DNA of 64,000 bases from Bigelowiella natans CCMP2755 (taxonomy: Eukaryota > Cercozoa > Chlorarachniophyceae): NCBI GenBank assembly GCA_000320545.1, contig ADNK01000171.1, forward strand, positions 1 through 64,000, written 5' to 3'. The notes under the pieces were generated by a model. That model saw only the letters and a program-made list of their open reading frames with translations, searched no databases and had not been told where the DNA came from. The position numbers were made by a program, and so were the translations under genes. This document shows, one piece after another, positions 1-11,977 of this stretch (positions are counted from its first letter, which is position 1; each line of letters opens with the position of its first letter).

Positions 1-978
1 AACGAATTCATAACGCGGGCACCTTCCGTCGTCACGTAGCGCATCTTGCGGCTGTTTGCGCGCCGTCTAAGCTGCATCAGCAGCTCCTCCCCCCCCCCAA
101 ATTCACAATCGTCCCCGTCCTCGACTCCGTCGTCGTTTTTGCCTCCAATTCGCCGTCGCCGCCCTAGTGCATCCATCAGCCCCTCCTCCCCAGCCTCCCC
201 CGCGTCCTCCTCTTGGAACGCTGCTGCTGCCGCTGAGTGCCCCTCTTCCTGAATGATCTCCTCGAAGATCGAGTCAATGGACAAACTACGGGCGGGGCGA
301 GTGCCGCCGCTTTTCTAAGTGTGTTAAGGAAACAACGAATGATGTAATGATGATAATGATGATGATAACCGCAACGACGATCGGCAAGGGAGAATCATGA
401 GGATACATTGCGAGTGTAAAGGGGGGGGGGGATTGGGCGCATGCTTCTCGCGATCTCTCTGGTGGCAGAAGTAGAAGCTGCTGTAAATCAAAGTGCCAGT
501 ATACGATTATAAGAAGGAGAGTGTGAGGGAGGGGGTGAGGGGGGAGCACGCGGAATGCTGCAACCAATCACCAGCTCTGCTCTTTTCTCCCGAGTTGGCG
601 CTGCTGCTAGTCCTCCGAGGCCTAATTTTCCCGCTTGCTTCTCCTCGTCCGAGCTCTTTTTAGACGTACAAGAGAAATGATAAGAAGAAGAAGAAGCTCA
701 ATGAACGGGATTAGGAAAGATATGTATATGATTATATATATAAATATATAATACTTAATTATATTTTATTGTCTTCGATGTCCCCTTCCCTGACACTATT
801 CTCTCCGTCAGCTCATCTTCGCGAGTATCATACACCCCAATACAAAATTGCGCTTGTAAGTATAGGTTGAAAGGGGGGGAGGGGGGATACATACATCGTC
901 GTAGTAGTTGCGAATGAGCTCTTCGTCCCCGTCTTTGTGTATAGGCGATAACCTGAGAAGAAATCTCTCTCTCTCTCC

Positions 979-1029
<51 letters not shown>

Positions 1030-1143
1030 CACACTTTCGAGTCTGCATATACACACAAGAATTATAACATCAAACGGTGGTGGCGGTGGTGATAATGACT
1101 GTAATGACGATGACGACGACGATGATGATGATGGTGGTGGTGG

Positions 1144-1179
<36 letters not shown>

Positions 1180-2300
1180 AATTACTACGACGATACTACC
1201 ATGGCAAGAAGATCAGCATATGTTTTAATCCCTGAGATTCGAATCCCCGTCTCTTCATCAAACATGCCATCGACGACTGTCATCAACAACAACAACAACA
1301 ACAACACCATACCATCCACACGCAGTAAAGATTCGAAACGCACTAACGAATGAATACGGACGAATGTATCCTTACCATCGTCGCCGCCGCCACCTCCACC
1401 ACCGTCCTCCTTGCCTTCTGCTTCGTCGTTCTCAACTTGTTCGCCTTGGTCCTCCTCCTCCTCCTCCTCCTCCTCCTCCTCGTCGTCGGATTCTTTCATA
1501 TGCAGCTGCCACAACTGGCCTTGAACGTGCTCGCTCTCTTTAGCTACTGCTGCCATATTGTCAGCTTCTTCTTCTTCTTCTTCTTCCTCTTTGCAAGATG
1601 AGAGACACCGTCAACATTGTATGTTATCCAGCAGCGAATATGAGAACAAAATGCCATTACTTGCTTCTTCAGTGCTCGGTATCTCATTTTCACCCTCCCC
1701 CCCCCACCCCCCTATCTCTCTTTACTATTTTCACGGCATGTACTTACAACTACTGTCTCTTTCCCCCTCCCGAGTGGTGTACACACGGGGGGAGAACACA
1801 TCGACAAGGCATTGCTCCATCTCCTCCAAAAAAAATTAATTATAATACTGGTTACCGTCGCCGCTGTCGTCGTATTCGTCGCCTTCTACCGCATGCAGTG
1901 GAGGACTCAGAGACCTATTCTTCTTCTTCAACTTCGATGGCCGTGCGGGTGATGCTGAAACCAGAGAACTTACTTAGAGTGCCGCACCGCCCAAAGAATG
2001 CTTAACATCTTCTGCGTTCGTTCTATATCTTATGCTAATATATACATGTTTATATCAAACATAAAGCAGTTTCCTATGCGCTCCTGCTTTGTTCACACCA
2101 AGCACTCAATGTTTGCCCCCACTATCACCACAATCACAACCATCTCCACGACACTTGGATGGGTGGATGCATGTATGGATGGTGCGAGATGGGACGAGGA
2201 GGGGGCCAACAGACGAGAGAGAGCGGAGAAAAGCTCAAAACCTTCGAAGAAGTTGCAGAAATAGAGGAGCTCCCCTCCCGGTCCCCAGCTGGCCCTGAGG

Positions 2301-2336
<36 letters not shown>

Positions 2337-2803
2337 AAGAAGAAGAAGTAGTCGAAGTGGTAGCAGCACCAAAATTATTGATACTATATGGACAAGAAAT
2401 ACCCAAACTAACGACCATGCGAGTCCCACGGCTGATATTTCACTCGCCATTGTGAGGGTTCTTACCGGCACAGCGCAGGGCAGATGAGCATTCGGTCGGA
2501 TATTTTCGCCCTCTCCTCGTCGTCCTTCTCATCCACTCGTCGACGCCCCCTCCTCTGCTCCTCGAACGGCCCGCTCCCGAACATCATTTCGTCATATGGA
2601 TCCTGCCCCTCGCTCCTCTCCTGTTATTATCCCGACGTTATTGTGCGCGCTCTTAGAATTCTGCATGCTGATTTCGGTTGTTGCTGTGTGGGCAGCAGCA
2701 TGGGGGTTAATACTACTACCATGAAACTATCGACGTATGAAGTTTGGCTGAGGGAACCAGTGGATGCAACATCGCCTCTACCGTCGCTACTGCGCCCGCT
2801 CAT
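1..2803 (-). CDS. Acidic low-complexity protein, unrecognised; 3' end beyond left edge
   Basis: Exons that join in phase on the minus strand: 2803-2720 (starts ATG, MSGRSSDGRGDV), 2620-2466, 2294-2242, 1954-1856, 1549-1376, probably 1276-1200 and 952 to about 895, and a last visible exon 287-1. Donors are GTAAGA/GTAAGG type. The second and third exons give RMLICPALCR followed by ASWGPGGELLYFCNFFE, the most domain-like part. Later exons carry a Lys-rich patch (KLKKKNRSLS), a run of Asp/Glu, Gly runs, and end with a basic stretch MQLRRRANSRKMRY. I do not recognise the family. It is probably a nuclear or scaffold protein, but this rests only on composition. The first five exons are well supported; those below 1300 are less certain because of long CA/CT and triplet repeats between them. 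Confidence 0.6.
963..1028. repeat. Compound (CT)n(CA)n microsatellite
   Basis: Dinucleotide CT run followed directly by a CA run, in a putative intron of the leftmost gene. GAT/GGT/ACT triplet repeats follow at about 1075-1195. Confidence 0.95.
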
Positions 2804-3572
2804 AACGAAGTGAAGGCTGGACTTCCTGAAAAAGCTTCTGGGTTGAGCAACCCACTCTCGATCTGCGAGTACAGCCGGGCTTGGTGTTTTTTATGTGTTA
2901 CCGGTGTTGGTAGCCTAACAATGATTCAGTCGGCGGGGGTGGGGGGGGGCAGCTATGAAAGCCGACCAGATACCAAAGCGTTAGCTTCGACTCTTCTTAA
3001 ACTGGGTTCTTGGCCTGGGTTGAGTGTGCCCCGGGGGGGGCAGCCCAATCCACCATCTCGCCTCGGTTTTGCCTTTGAGGGGGGTGCGCTCCAGTACGAA
3101 GATTAGGAAAAAAAAATAGTAATATTCCCCTATAATTATTGTCGTATGATGAATAAATCCATCTACTTTTTGCTTCGAAACTGGATCTAAGCGGCACAGG
3201 CCGGACGGAACGAGGGGGAGAAATCATGCCTAAAACATCCATGAAGATCTTGCCCTGCTCCGTCGGTCTACTGTGCCAAGAATAAAAAGGGATTTCGATC
3301 CTGCGTCACAGGATGAACAGTTGTTGCAATAAAAAATCCCGATATTCTCTGTGTGTTCGCCCTTCACTAGTCGATCGAGAGCGACAAGGCGTGGACTCGT
3401 CCAGGCGCGGCACGGTCCAACGAGCTCGAGCGAAGAATGGTGGCGATGTCTTCGCGTTATTCTGTACGTTGGCGAGGGATCTAACTGGTAGCCTTTGTTG
3501 CAGCATTCTTAGAGATTCAGTGCATGGGCAAGGCTGCAAGTTCTAGACACTACGGGTGGTTATCTGCACTTT
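2803..3572. promoter_or_regulatory. Divergent intergenic region
   Basis: Region between the minus gene starting at 2803 and the plus gene starting near 3570. It has poly-G runs (2937-2950, 3032-3040) and no convincing coding segment. By position it should hold both promoters. I see no clear TATA box or other core element. Confidence 0.35.
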
Positions 3573-5482
3573 TTGTTGGCATGGGGTGAGTCTAGAAGAA
3601 CCACACAATCGTTTTATGGAAACACTCTGCTCACCTGGACGTTTGGGCAGGGCCTGGAGGCTATCGTGACCATGTGGCAGTCATCATTGGAACGTAATAG
3701 CTCGCCATTCGGAGTAGCTTTCAATTCGCTGAAACCACAGCCCAGCATTCAACTATCTGCGCAACTCTTCATCGTTTTGTCTTTGTCTTACGAAACAGGA
3801 GATTTCAATGCGGAATCTCACCACGGTGAAGGTGGGAAGCAGATAAGGTGGCACGTGGGAGCCGCTGTGGCGGTGTTGACGATTGCTCTGGTAGCTTCAG
3901 TAACCTGGGCAAGGACCACGCTCTTTGCAGGATGTTGTTCGTGGGAGACTCTTAGTCTACCCATACAGGATCAACACAACAGCTATGCTCAAAATCAGCA
4001 CTCAGAAGCAGGATTAGGTGAAGGCGATGCGTCTGTTGGAGAAGAGCTGGTTGGGAACCAGGTCTTTCCTCCGCACCGATAACGCTCACGATTTCCCTGC
4101 AGTAGTCTTCGAGGTGACTGATCCGTGAGTATTTTTGTATTTGCAGAACAGTCGTCAGCATAAAAAACCGCGAATGGAGAGGCGTTCCGATGAAGCGGCT
4201 CTGACGAACGAACGGGTCCGGCAACTTGAAATGCAAGTCAACCTGCTGCACCAATCCCATCGGACTCTCAGCGATATCTTGAAGGCCCAAACGAAAGTGA
4301 TGGAGATGGTCTCCAAGCAGCTCCATGTGAGATTATTTACCAAGATGATGATGTGTCCACTTCACTTTTTGAAAGAAGGGCCCGGACAGCATTTAGTGAG
4401 AGTCACTCATTCTTCAGGAAAGCAAGCCTGCGATCCCGCCGGAAATCGTGATTAAATCGGAAGACAAACATAGAGACGGTAACTTTGTTGCCATATCCAT
4501 AGATTCGTTGGTGTCTTAGAAATCTTCTTTAGGAGCATCAGCTTTGGTGAAGGACCCGCATGCGAAGTTTTATCGAAAGCATCATTATCAACGGATGGCA
4601 GTAAGGGTCACATCTTTATGATGATGATGATGATGATGATGATGATGGTTATGTTGATGATGTCGCCGTTGTACTGATTCATCTACTTTTATTTATTCTT
4701 AGCAAGAATTTGAGACCCAATTTGATCATCTTCAACCTAGAGAACGGGAGAGGGCACGATTCATCGCGGTACCTCCCCTCAAATCACCCATGGTCGCGAA
4801 GTGAACGTATTATATGACCGACAGGCCTACAAAGTCTGTGTCGGCAAGGAGCCTACAGAGAGGATGATTGCAGATGCTCTCAGGAATGCGTGGTATGGAT
4901 ACTCTTCTCAAAAGCCAAAACTTTCGCGTGGTTCTGAGCGTGATATTCTGTGCAGGAGGCCGGCTCGCCGGACGAATCCCCAAGCAATAGAAGAAAATAC
5001 TACTGGGCAAAAACAAGATGATGAAGGTACCGTTGTCACGGGCATTCTTAAATGGTGCTTCTTACGACCAAATAGATTTACTCTGAAGGTATGAGATAAC
5101 TCAAATATTTAATTTAAGCAATGGAGTTGGATGAAGAGGCAGAGCTAAGGGATTGGGTGAGAGAGAACGGAATCGATAAGGTGAAAGAGGAAATAAATGC
5201 ACCGATCGATCTCGACGAATGGGACACTGAAAAAATCGTCGACCCGAAGTTGAAGAAGGTAGTGACGTTATCAACTCAAGGCTTGCATTGTAGCAGTACA
5301 TTGATGTGTGAAATGCAATGTATCAGTACAAAGATACAATTGACAAACTCACGGCCGAGGGACTGCTGGAAGAGGGGAGAAAGAAAATTCGGGATAAAGC
5401 GCGACAGATGTTCCCGAGCTTGCGCGATAATCGCACCTTACAAGAGATTATGGAAGGGAAGCCTCCGCCAAAATTATTTTGA
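3573..5482 (+). CDS. Single-pass membrane protein with coiled coil, unrecognised
   Basis: Well-supported exons: 4147-4326, 4418-4478, 4533-4600, 4703-4768, 4825-4892, 4956-5026, 5119-5258 and 5327-5482 (stop TGA), all phase-consistent. The 5' part is less sure. An open segment from about 3573 to 4060 carries a hydrophobic helix (VGAAVAVLTIALVASVTWA, about 3858-3914). The 4147 exon is a Gln/Leu-rich coiled coil (RVRQLEMQVNLLHQSHRTL). The C-terminal exons are charged (ELDEEAELRDWVRENG) and end GKPPPKLF. A membrane anchor followed by a coiled coil recalls tethering or peroxin-14-like proteins, but I cannot assign it. It converges on the LPMO-like gene across a 917-bp spacer. Confidence 0.6.
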
Positions 5483-6399
5483 CGGTTATTTTTCCCGTTT
5501 TATTACGAGTACGTTAGCCGTGATGAAAATGAAATGGTTGATCCGAGTACTTGCACTGGTCCTTGTGCATTGCGGTGCATGTGAGATGCGCTTCTTACGC
5601 ACCCACTTCGCAACCCTAATGTACGTGAGCTTCAAATCGCGTACGAATTGTGGCACGAATGCTTCAGGATGGTCATGAATGAGCTGTGCGCCTTTCTGTC
5701 AACACTTTGTTTACATGAAAAATCCTAGATGCACATGTGTACGAGCCGCTTGTGTTTCACATGGATGCACATGTGGAGGCATTGCACAGCTACGTGAGGA
5801 TGACCATTGAACAAATTCAATTGATTCATTACATCCGTCTTACATGTGGAGGCTACACATGCAACGCACTGCCACATCTAGTCATGCGTGGCGCGATCAG
5901 TCAAAGATGACGATCATCTACTCAGTTACCCGGAATACGACTAACATGCTAGCATGCTAGAACATTGCGCAATCAACCAATGGCAACAATGGACACGGAC
6001 TGGGACAGCTAGAGACCCGAACCGATTGACCGCAGACAAAAAAATGAGGAGTATTTAAACATTCGTTACATCCGTCCGCGAGTCTCATGTACAAACATGA
6101 TCTTAGCACTGTAGCCGTCGCTTTGCCCAACATTAGGATGACGATTAAATTTTTTAATCATTCATTACATCCGTTTCATATATTTATTACATGTTGTTAC
6201 TTAAAAATATTATTAGTGTATAATGATGTAACTAACATTAATAAATATTAAATTTGTTAAATTACGTTGTTAAATTAAGTACAAATTTACCTATATTAAA
6301 ATACTTTTAGTGTGTAATGATGTAGCTATTAAGGCCGTTAAATAATGCCTCAGTCTACAATCTCAATGTCAGCGCATGATGCCCAAGCTTGATCCTCTC
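5483..6399. other. Convergent spacer 1, no gene
   Basis: Tail-to-tail spacer. It contains three copies of a TTACATCCGT core (near 5829, 6065, 6165), a repeated CATGTGGAGGC motif (5773, 5843), the palindrome CATGCTAGCATG near 5947, and an AT-rich tract 6180-6340. That tract has a 22-bp direct repeat at 6213 and 6307 (TTAGTGTrTAATGATGTArC core). No exon-like segment was found. Confidence 0.7.
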
Positions 6400-7733
6400 C
6401 TACAAACAACAGACAAAAGCCATCACGTTCTTTTCATGAGCACGCAAGATACATTTTCGCTGAAGTACACGAGGGATTCCACCAAGCATTGTGTGTGTTG
6501 CATCTGTCGCATGCGGGTTGCTATGGCTTGATGCTGTCGGACCTTCGGTGTCCCATCGAAAGCCGAGAACATAGAGACCTGGTTCCAATCCGGGGGGAAG
6601 GACTACACGATCAACAATCGACCATTCAAAGTACCACTTTCCTGCAACGTTGTCCAGTCGATACACTCCAAAGCCGAAGGCCTCAGGAACTGGCGGCTCA
6701 AACTGCGTGCCGTCAGGGCACCCGGGAGAGGTAGAGGGCTCCCCATGGGGTTTGCATGCTGGGATTGGATTTCTCATCCACTCGGACCCCGGTGGGTATG
6801 TACCATTGGAAGTCTTCATGCCTTCAAAGTAAACGCGTGTGCCGTTGTAGAACTGGATCGCTTGCTTCGTTCCCTCGAAACGAAGGGGCGTTTTCTGGAA
6901 GCACTCCTCGGTAATATCAGTCTTGCCATTGGCCGGCAGCCTGCACAGCCGATAGGAATATCCTCCGCCGTGATTCGCGCTGATCCCCCACACAGTCTCG
7001 ATCACGGAGCCGGACCTGTAAGTGCTTGTCACGACTTCTGGGAAGTCTACGTCGCGAGCGTCCATTCCGTACCCACACCCTCCTCTCAAAATGCCGTTTT
7101 GGGGAACTTTGAGCGGTTCAGAAGATGCGTTTGAAGAAAGGCGAAGAGGCCTGTGGTCTGCCATTAAAAGGAAGGTTACATATGTTTCAGGGGTTGTTCA
7201 ATCTTGCCACTTCGCTCAAACTCTATACTTACCCAAACCGGATGGATTGCCACCGAACGCGCCACAGGGATAGAACGTTGACGTCCCTGGCGCACGCCAA
7301 GGCTTGGTCGATCTGTCCTCATCATCGAAGAATGTTCGTAAAGGAGAGTCGTCTGGAATGGTTGGTTCCCCGGGAATTCTCGTCCCGTTGGTGTACCACC
7401 AACAGTCGCATCCGGGCTTGTGGTCGTAGATTCCTCTGAACGCAAATTTCTCGATGCAGCTGAGAAAACCACCGATCTCAGCGAAACAAGCATTAATATC
7501 GAAACGGAGGAAGAGTTGACCCGATCCTGCATTGAAGAGTGGTGCGGTTCGCCAGCCATCCTCCTGAGTTGTCATCACGCAGCAAATTCATCATGCGTTG
7601 AAACGTTTCAAGTCACATACATCCAGCACATGAACAGCAGACCAGGGTTTGTCCAAGGCGGGGGAAACTGCAAATTTCCGTGCCCAAGGGAGGGGACGAA
7701 GGTCGTCGCAAGGATGGCCCAAGAGAACAACAT
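6400..7733 (-). CDS. Secreted LPMO-like (chitin-binding type-4 fold) protein
   Basis: Three exons: 7733-7617, 7563-7233, 7157-6400. The first encodes a signal peptide (MLFSWAILATTFVPSLG) followed by HGNLQFPPPW. Cleavage there would expose the N-terminal His of a copper histidine brace. Downstream are the family signatures GCDCWWYTNGT, KPWRAPGTS, PCGAFGGNP, ISANHGGGYSYRLC (second brace His), TEECFQKTPL and VDRVVLPPGLEPG..VLGFRWD. These are typical of lytic polysaccharide monooxygenase-like proteins in oomycetes, diatoms and fungi, which oxidatively cleave chitin or other polysaccharides outside the cell. The C-terminus is odd: after GFRWD the usual Trp/Cys-containing final strand is replaced by Ser/His/Thr-rich sequence. 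The exon 1/2 junction is the least certain (a GTATGT donor 4 bp away would change phase). Confidence 0.8.
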
Positions 7734-8429
7734 AGATCAACGATTTGTGAGGAGTGTGCGTCGTGTGCGTGCACAGTTTCAGATCTTAAGTTGCCATCAG
7801 TACCGATCAGCGCTTTGTGAACGGCCAGCGGCACCACGCCTCCGACAACCTCTTCCGCCTGCCACGCACGGATATCCCGAATGGTTTCCTCGTTCGTGCA
7901 AAGATCAGTAATATGGAAGGGACGAGAGCAGACACTCTCGAGGCAAGCCTGCTTGCGGATGGAAAAATCATGAGATATCGCCATTTATTGTGGTTCGAGG
8001 CCAGATCTGCCTGTCTCTGCGGGGGAACGTACTCTGTTCACCGCTTCCCAATGGTGCCACGCGGCCCCACGTTGGTCATAGCGAGCAAGCTCCAACTCTC
8101 GTTTTGCCCTTTTCGGGCCCTTTTTGGTGTGCTTTCCACACTCTTCACTCTACTTCAACTATTTCCCCTGCCATTACGTGCAGCAAGCACCGATCAACCA
8201 TCAGCAACAACAACAACAAGAAGAAGAAGAGCTGAAGCTTCTGAGGCGAGAATGAGTTTTGAGGAGGGCACGAGAGAGCCTCGGGAGAGGCTCGACGATG
8301 CGGAGGCGTCGTGCCTTGACGCGAGTTGAAAATATAGGCCGTTTTTTTACGTTTTTCTTTCGAAAGAAGTGCTCGCCTGCACAGCTCACTTTCCGACACT
8401 CTCATCGCCCATTTTATCCGCAGTAGCGA
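7734..8429. promoter_or_regulatory. Divergent region between LPMO-like and LisH genes
   Basis: 696-bp head-to-head spacer, with an (AAC)n(AAG)n stretch at 8205-8232. Pyrimidine-rich near 8100-8180. No coding evidence beyond chance reading frames. Presumed to hold two promoters. Confidence 0.4.
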
Positions 8430-9212
8430 ATGGTCGTCAGCAAGTCCGACGTGGCCCTTCTCGTCCTCCGATACCTCGAGACTAGCAAGTTCCCGGAGAG
8501 CTTCGAGGCCTTCAAGAGGGAGAGGTTGGCTGCTGTTGGGTGGGGGGGGGGGAGCTGTGGTGTTTTGGTCGGTGGTGCTCTGATTTTCTTGAACATTCCG
8601 CAGCGCGCATTTAGTCGGGTCGAAATTGGACTCCTTAGGGAAGCTTAGGGGAATCGACTCGATTCTTGACGACTATATCTCGCTTAAGAGGGAACGTATG
8701 GCCAACCAGTCGCTTTTGAAGGCTATGACTCGAAAGTCAGAACCACAATCGCCAAACCTAACTGTGTTCTCCGCTTCGACTGAATCTTCTATGCTTGCTT
8801 GTTTACTTTCCCCGCAGGTCCCTTTCTGAGTCGTATGCCCAGAAGTTTTGTACATTGTTGGATGATTACAGCATAGCTAGAAACTTGGAAGAGAGGAAGG
8901 CGCCACCACCATCATCATCATCATCATCATCATCCAGGGTGCATCAAATGACTCCCGTCAGACCTGTAACGAGGCGGTGGGCTAGTCCAGAATCATTACT
9001 GGCTTCAGCTTCTCGTAGAAAACGCAAGCGTCCTCGGAAAATCAATGTTACAGAGGATGAAGACTTCACATTCCCGGGGGCTGGTTCTATGCTCTCGCCA
9101 ATGATGGGTGATTCAGACTCTCATAACGACGCTTTCCTGGAAAGGTACCCATGTTTCGAGAATCGTTGCTCAGTAGCGCCCGCCGAAATAGTGAGAACGG
9201 CTCTCTGAATGG

Positions 9213-9251
<39 letters not shown>

Positions 9252-9537
9252 GCTATTGCTACCAGCATTCTGAAAACAAACTTACCAGAAAAGCTGGCAG
9301 ATTTCGCAAACATGGTCCAGCCAGGAGACGGAAGCAGCGGGGGGGGCTCCACCACCGGGATGTGAGTTGCTTTTCGTGGGTTCCGTTCACCCTCGTGTTG
9401 ATGGTGCGTGACTTTATGGCCCACATCTCTTTCTAGGCAACAACAACAGCAACAGCAGCAGCAACGACAGCAAGCGCAACTAGAAGATCTTTTGGTCTCG
9501 CTTCAGCCAGAGGCTGTGGAGCTGCTGTGAGTACAGA

Positions 9538-9575
<38 letters not shown>

Positions 9576-10495
9576 GTCTCTTTGTTTCTTTTCTCTTCAA
9601 CGGTACGACGTGATAATTCGAAATAATGATAGTTTTCTTCTTCTACTTGGTTTAGAGGCGAGCTTTGTTTAGCCCCGCTTGGCGAAGCATCTGATGGCAC
9701 TGGTGTTGATATCGGGAACGTTCTCGAGAGCAGCAGCAGCGGCAGCGGCAGCAGGAGCAGAGCTTCTAAGGACGAGAAAGGAGCTTCTGAAGACGTGAAG
9801 AGCAGGATGGACAGCACGCAGAGAGGTATGTTTTTATGGCTGTGGAACCCCCAGCTAGGAGCCCATCCCGGAACATGAATATGTATGATTCGCACTACTT
9901 TCTTCTCGTCCAAACACCAACCCGACAGCCGACTCACATCGTGCGGTAAATCACGTAGTTGCAGAACAGCGAGGGGCTGCTGCTCCAGGGGCGCCAGCTG
10001 CTAGTATGGGCCCGAGAGGAGGACGTAACGACGGCCATGCCGATAGACCGCAAGCGGGTGCGACAGTTCGGAATCGTAAAGGCCCGACGAGCAGGGTGGT
10101 GACGGAAATCGGAAGTTGTGATAATTCAAACGACGGTGGCGGCGGCACCAGTAGGAGCACTGGCAGCAGCAGCAGCATAGCACAGAGATCGTCGTCATCA
10201 CCATCGCAAACCAGAGCCGAAAATGTCGGCGTGGCTGAGCCGTTGTCGAGGTCGGGCACTACTGTGTAGTAGCTAAATGCCTGCCTGCCTTCTCCCCCTC
10301 CTCCTCCTTCTCCTCCTCCTACCTTTCCCCTGCTGCAAGTTCTGCATAAGACAATTGGAAGTAGTAGCTTCTGTCGGTGAATTTTTGAGAGCCCGTCAGG
10401 GTTAGGCGGAGGAGGAGGAGGGGGGGGGGGAGAGAGAGAGAGAGAGATTGAAATTCAAACATTTCTTCATCCCCTTAACAGCCCTTCCTGCTGGT

Positions 10496-10549
<54 letters not shown>

Positions 10550-11104
10550 TGCAGGAATCCATCATCGTCGCCTCCCCCACCGAGAACAACAACTTTGAAT
10601 GACGCCAAGAATAATGCTGCTGCTGCTGCTACTGCTGCTGTCTCCGATGGAGGAGGAGGAGGAAGAAGAAGAACGACTTCTGATGCTGGGAAAAGGATGC
10701 CGCCTCCTTCTCCTGCTACTGCTTCAACTACTGCTCAACTGACATCTGAACAGCGAAGTAATATTAGTGCTAATGGTAGTAGTAGTAATAGTAGCAGTAG
10801 TAGTAGCAATAGTAGTAGTAGTAGTAGTAGTAGTAATAGTAGTAGTCATCATCCTCGAAGTGGGGAAGCAGGTCACAAGCCACAAGATGGTAGGAATGCA
10901 ATCAGCAGCAGCAGCAGCAGCAGCAATATATTGAAACCGCCCTTGCCGGGACGCAAAGGCCTGGAAGATGCAGAGGAAAAGGAGGTGCATCGAATCGAAC
11001 AAGACCCTCAGGGTGCTAGCTCGAAGAACAATGATGGAGACGACGAGCTGGACATTCCAAGTGACGACGATTTTCTAGACGACGTTGGATATGGCGATTC
11101 GTAG
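8430..11104 (+). CDS. LisH-domain, NPAT-like nuclear protein
   Basis: Eight exons: 8430-8524, 8604 to about 8735, 8818-9144, 9266-9361, 9437-9526, 9656-9825, 9929-10250, 10555-11104. Residues 1-31 form a LisH dimerisation motif (SDVALLVLRYLETSKFPESF), followed by LGKLRGIDSILDDYISLKRE. This arrangement resembles the N-terminus of NPAT/p220, the histone-gene transcription coactivator. Later exons hold a basic patch (SRRKRKRPRKI), a helical stretch ILKTNLPEKLADFANMV, a Gln tract, long Ser/Asn runs, and an acidic tail (DELDIPSDDDFLDDVGYGDS). A nuclear regulatory role is inferred from LisH, basic patches and disorder. The NPAT assignment is tentative because only the N-terminal 60 residues are diagnostic. 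The exon 2/3 donor (GTCAGA) is weak. Confidence 0.7.
10501..10548. repeat. (AT)n abutting a 3' splice site
   Basis: About 24 TA units in the last intron of the LisH gene, ending six bases before the acceptor AG at 10553-10554. A (GA)n run lies upstream in the same intron. Confidence 0.95.
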
Positions 11105-11977
11105 GAGAAGGATGAGGCGGGAGCTCGTGAAGATGTGCAGACGTCAACTATAGGATACCGATGTGCGAAACCCAAAAATGTCACACTAGTATGGGAATAT
11201 CAAACACAGAAATGTCACACTAGCATATTTGCGATGGAGAGCAGGATGCGTGAATCTATGAACTGCTAGTGTGGCCTGATGAGCTAGTGTGTAGCAGGTC
11301 GCGAGTGTCGTATATCGTGTAAGCAAGTGTCCTGTCACGTCACCAACAGGGCGGAGACAGATATCATGCAGTAGAGCACAGAGTGCGATGCGCATGTGTG
11401 AGGAGTGCGGAGAAACTCGGCCTCGCAGCTGTCATACAGCGCCAGCAGACATCGAGCCATCAAACGTAGCACTTGCAGTAAACTTTGCCAGTGCCCTATG
11501 TGTGTAGCGGCAATACGATGCGCTGTAGGGTAAGTTGTCTCGCGTTTTCGCTGCACGTAGCCGCAGCTAGCAGCGTGTAGCGTGACTCAAGCGCACGAAA
11601 ATAGTAAGTGGTCGCTTTTGACCCCGCATCGCATGTGCGGCTTGTTACGCGCCTCACATGGTGATGTGCCACGCGATAGTTTCATTTCGCGTTTTGTGCT
11701 CTCGCTGCTGCCTACAGCTAGCGCTGGTGAAACGTTTTCCACGTGCCGGAGCGCAACGGACAGTACGATTCATGCAATTCATCATCATACAAAGACACCC
11801 TCAATTACGACACATAAACTAGCACATGCTATAATTTCACCAAACTAGACATTTTGTAGGTCCTGCAACATACTAGCGGTGATAATGGCAGCCGACTCTT
11901 AGCAGCGTTTTTCATCGTCCCAAGCATGCCCATCATCGCCATCGCCGCTGTTACGACCTTCTTCTCCTTCTTCTTCA
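11105..11977. other. Convergent spacer 2, no gene
   Basis: 873-bp tail-to-tail spacer. The octamer CACACTAG or its complement CTAGTGTG occurs four times between 11192 and 11292. CG and TG/CA steps are frequent. Two copies of a GTCACACTAG phrase lie about 30 bp apart (11179, 11211). No exon-like segments were found. Confidence 0.7.

Noticed and set aside
988-1028. Telomeric or CRISPR-like array
   Set aside because: Simple dinucleotide microsatellite; no spacer-repeat structure was found anywhere in the window.
3952-4326. Minus-strand frame opposite the coiled-coil exon
   Set aside because: Antisense shadow. The plus-strand exon has correct splice sites and joins six downstream exons in phase.
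10448-11104. A single uninterrupted plus-strand reading frame including Tyr-Ile repeats
   Set aside because: The 5' part is an (AT)n intron read through. The genuine exon starts at 10555 after a 3' splice site.
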